DNA from: Yersinia enterocolitica subsp. enterocolitica
Lineage (GTDB): Bacteria > Pseudomonadota > Gammaproteobacteria > Enterobacterales > Enterobacteriaceae
Length of the DNA: 64,000 nucleotides
Assembly: GCF_901472495.1 (NCBI RefSeq)
Contig: NZ_LR590469.1
Span: forward strand, 3,224,001-3,288,000
Direction: 5' to 3'
Shown: positions 63,460 to 64,000 of the stretch, piece by piece
Layout: each line of letters opens with the position of its first letter
Numbering within the stretch: position 1 is the first letter of the stretch
Translations under genes and position numbers: made by a program
Notes under the pieces: model-generated
Told to the model about the DNA's origin: nothing
The model's database searches: none
What the model saw: only the letters and a program-made list of their open reading frames with translations

Positions 63460-64000
63460 TCAAAGACGCATTGGCATGACAACATAGGCCGCAGCCTGAC
63501 TAGCACCGTCTTCAATTTGCACGCTGGAGACCGAGTCGGTAAGTAATAGGCTCACATCTTCACACTTGAGCGCATTCAGCACATCAAGCACATAGCTGAC
63601 GTTGAAACCGATCTCCATTTCCGCCCCATCGTAGCTAACATCGAGGATCTCTTCCGCTTCTTCCTGTTCCGGATTGTTAGCGGTGATCTTAAGCTGATTT
63701 TGACTCACATAGAGCCGAACGCCACGAAACTTCTCGTTGGACAAAATAGCTGCACGAGCAAAGGCTTGTTTCAGCAAATCACAGCTTGCTTTCAGTGTCT
63801 TATCCGGATTTTTTGGCAATACGCGACGATAGTCTGGGAAGCGCCCATCAACCAGCTTAGAGGTAAAAATAAAATCACCCACATGCGCACGGATATTGTT
63901 GCTACCAATTTGCAGGCGCAACGGCGTATCACCACCATCCAGTAATCTGACCAACTCCATCACGCCTTTACGCGGTACGATCACCGAATGTGACGGTAAT
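63460..64000 (-). CDS. dnaN: DNA polymerase III beta clamp, C-terminal half (truncated by window edge)
   Basis: The last ~180 residues of the sliding clamp, open to the window edge: LPSHSVIVPRKGVMELVRLLDGG, LKASCDLLKQAFARAAILSNEKFRGV and the canonical end YVVMPMRL. The GTG in SVIVP is internal, not a start. dnaN-recF-gyrB order is the classical origin-proximal cluster. Confidence 0.96.
   Translation of the reverse strand, partial: LPSHSVIVPRKGVMELVRLLDGGDTPLRLQIGSNNIRAHVGDFIFTSKLVDGRFPDYRRVLPKNPDKTLKASCDLLKQAFARAAILSNEKFRGVRLYVSQNQLKITANNPEQEEAEEILDVSYDGAEMEIGFNVSYVLDVLNALKCEDVSLLLTDSVSSVQIEDGASQAAAYVVMPMRL

Overview
The window reads as a chromosomal segment of a Yersinia species, most likely one of the Y. 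enterocolitica-like group. Three things point there: proteins close to Escherichia homologues in the same local order as around the replication origin and 80 minutes of E. coli; ERIC-type repeats of about 123-125 bp in intergenic positions; and other palindromic intergenic repeats. The species call is inference. No rRNA, tRNA, CRISPR array, transposase or prophage gene was seen.

Layout. 1-7.9 kb: end of xylB, an orphan fimbrial chaperone, an isochorismatase-like fusion with a GlxA-type regulator, wecH, mdfA, and a hipBA toxin-antitoxin pair with a regularly spaced operator array. 7.9-17.8 kb: a selenocysteine/formate block (selB, selA, fdhE, fdoI, fdoH, fdoG with in-frame UGA and SECIS hairpin, divergent fdhD). 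17.8-25.3 kb: sodA with Fur box, a chemoreceptor under a probable sigma-28 promoter, yiiM, vapBC, yibL, and a MocR-type regulator divergent from a LysE/RhtB exporter. 25.3-30.3 kb: mannitol operon mtlA-mtlD-mtlR with four CRP-like sites, then about 650 bp of structured non-coding repeats. 30.3-35.5 kb: yiaF, glyS, glyQ, tag, yiaC. 35.6-39.3 kb: two AT-rich paralogous exported proteins that end in a GNAT-like acetyltransferase module; this is the least explained part of the window. 39.5-52.5 kb: yiaD, a SufR-like regulator with an MFS pump, ghrB, malS with MalT boxes, avtA, yidE, the ibpA/ibpB heat-shock pair with RNA thermometers, yidQ, yidR. 52.7-56.0 kb: an AT-rich EcoRII-type restriction-modification island with its own vsr. 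56.1-58.6 kb: a DauR/YheO-like regulator with a PLP dehydratase and an ornithine-cyclodeaminase-family enzyme. 58.8-64 kb: yidA, gyrB, recF and the 3' part of dnaN.

How the parts work together. SelA and SelB supply selenocysteine for FdoG; FdhD and FdhE mature the same formate dehydrogenase-O. MtlA imports and phosphorylates mannitol, MtlD oxidises mannitol-1-phosphate and MtlR represses. The EcoRII-like nuclease and Dcm-like methylase form an R-M pair, and Vsr repairs the T:G mismatches that methylation causes. The two exported GNAT-like proteins, with signal peptides, paired cysteines, R-x-E-R sites and HDEL/HDEF ends, are the best candidates for an undescribed function, possibly host-directed toxins; that reading is inference only.
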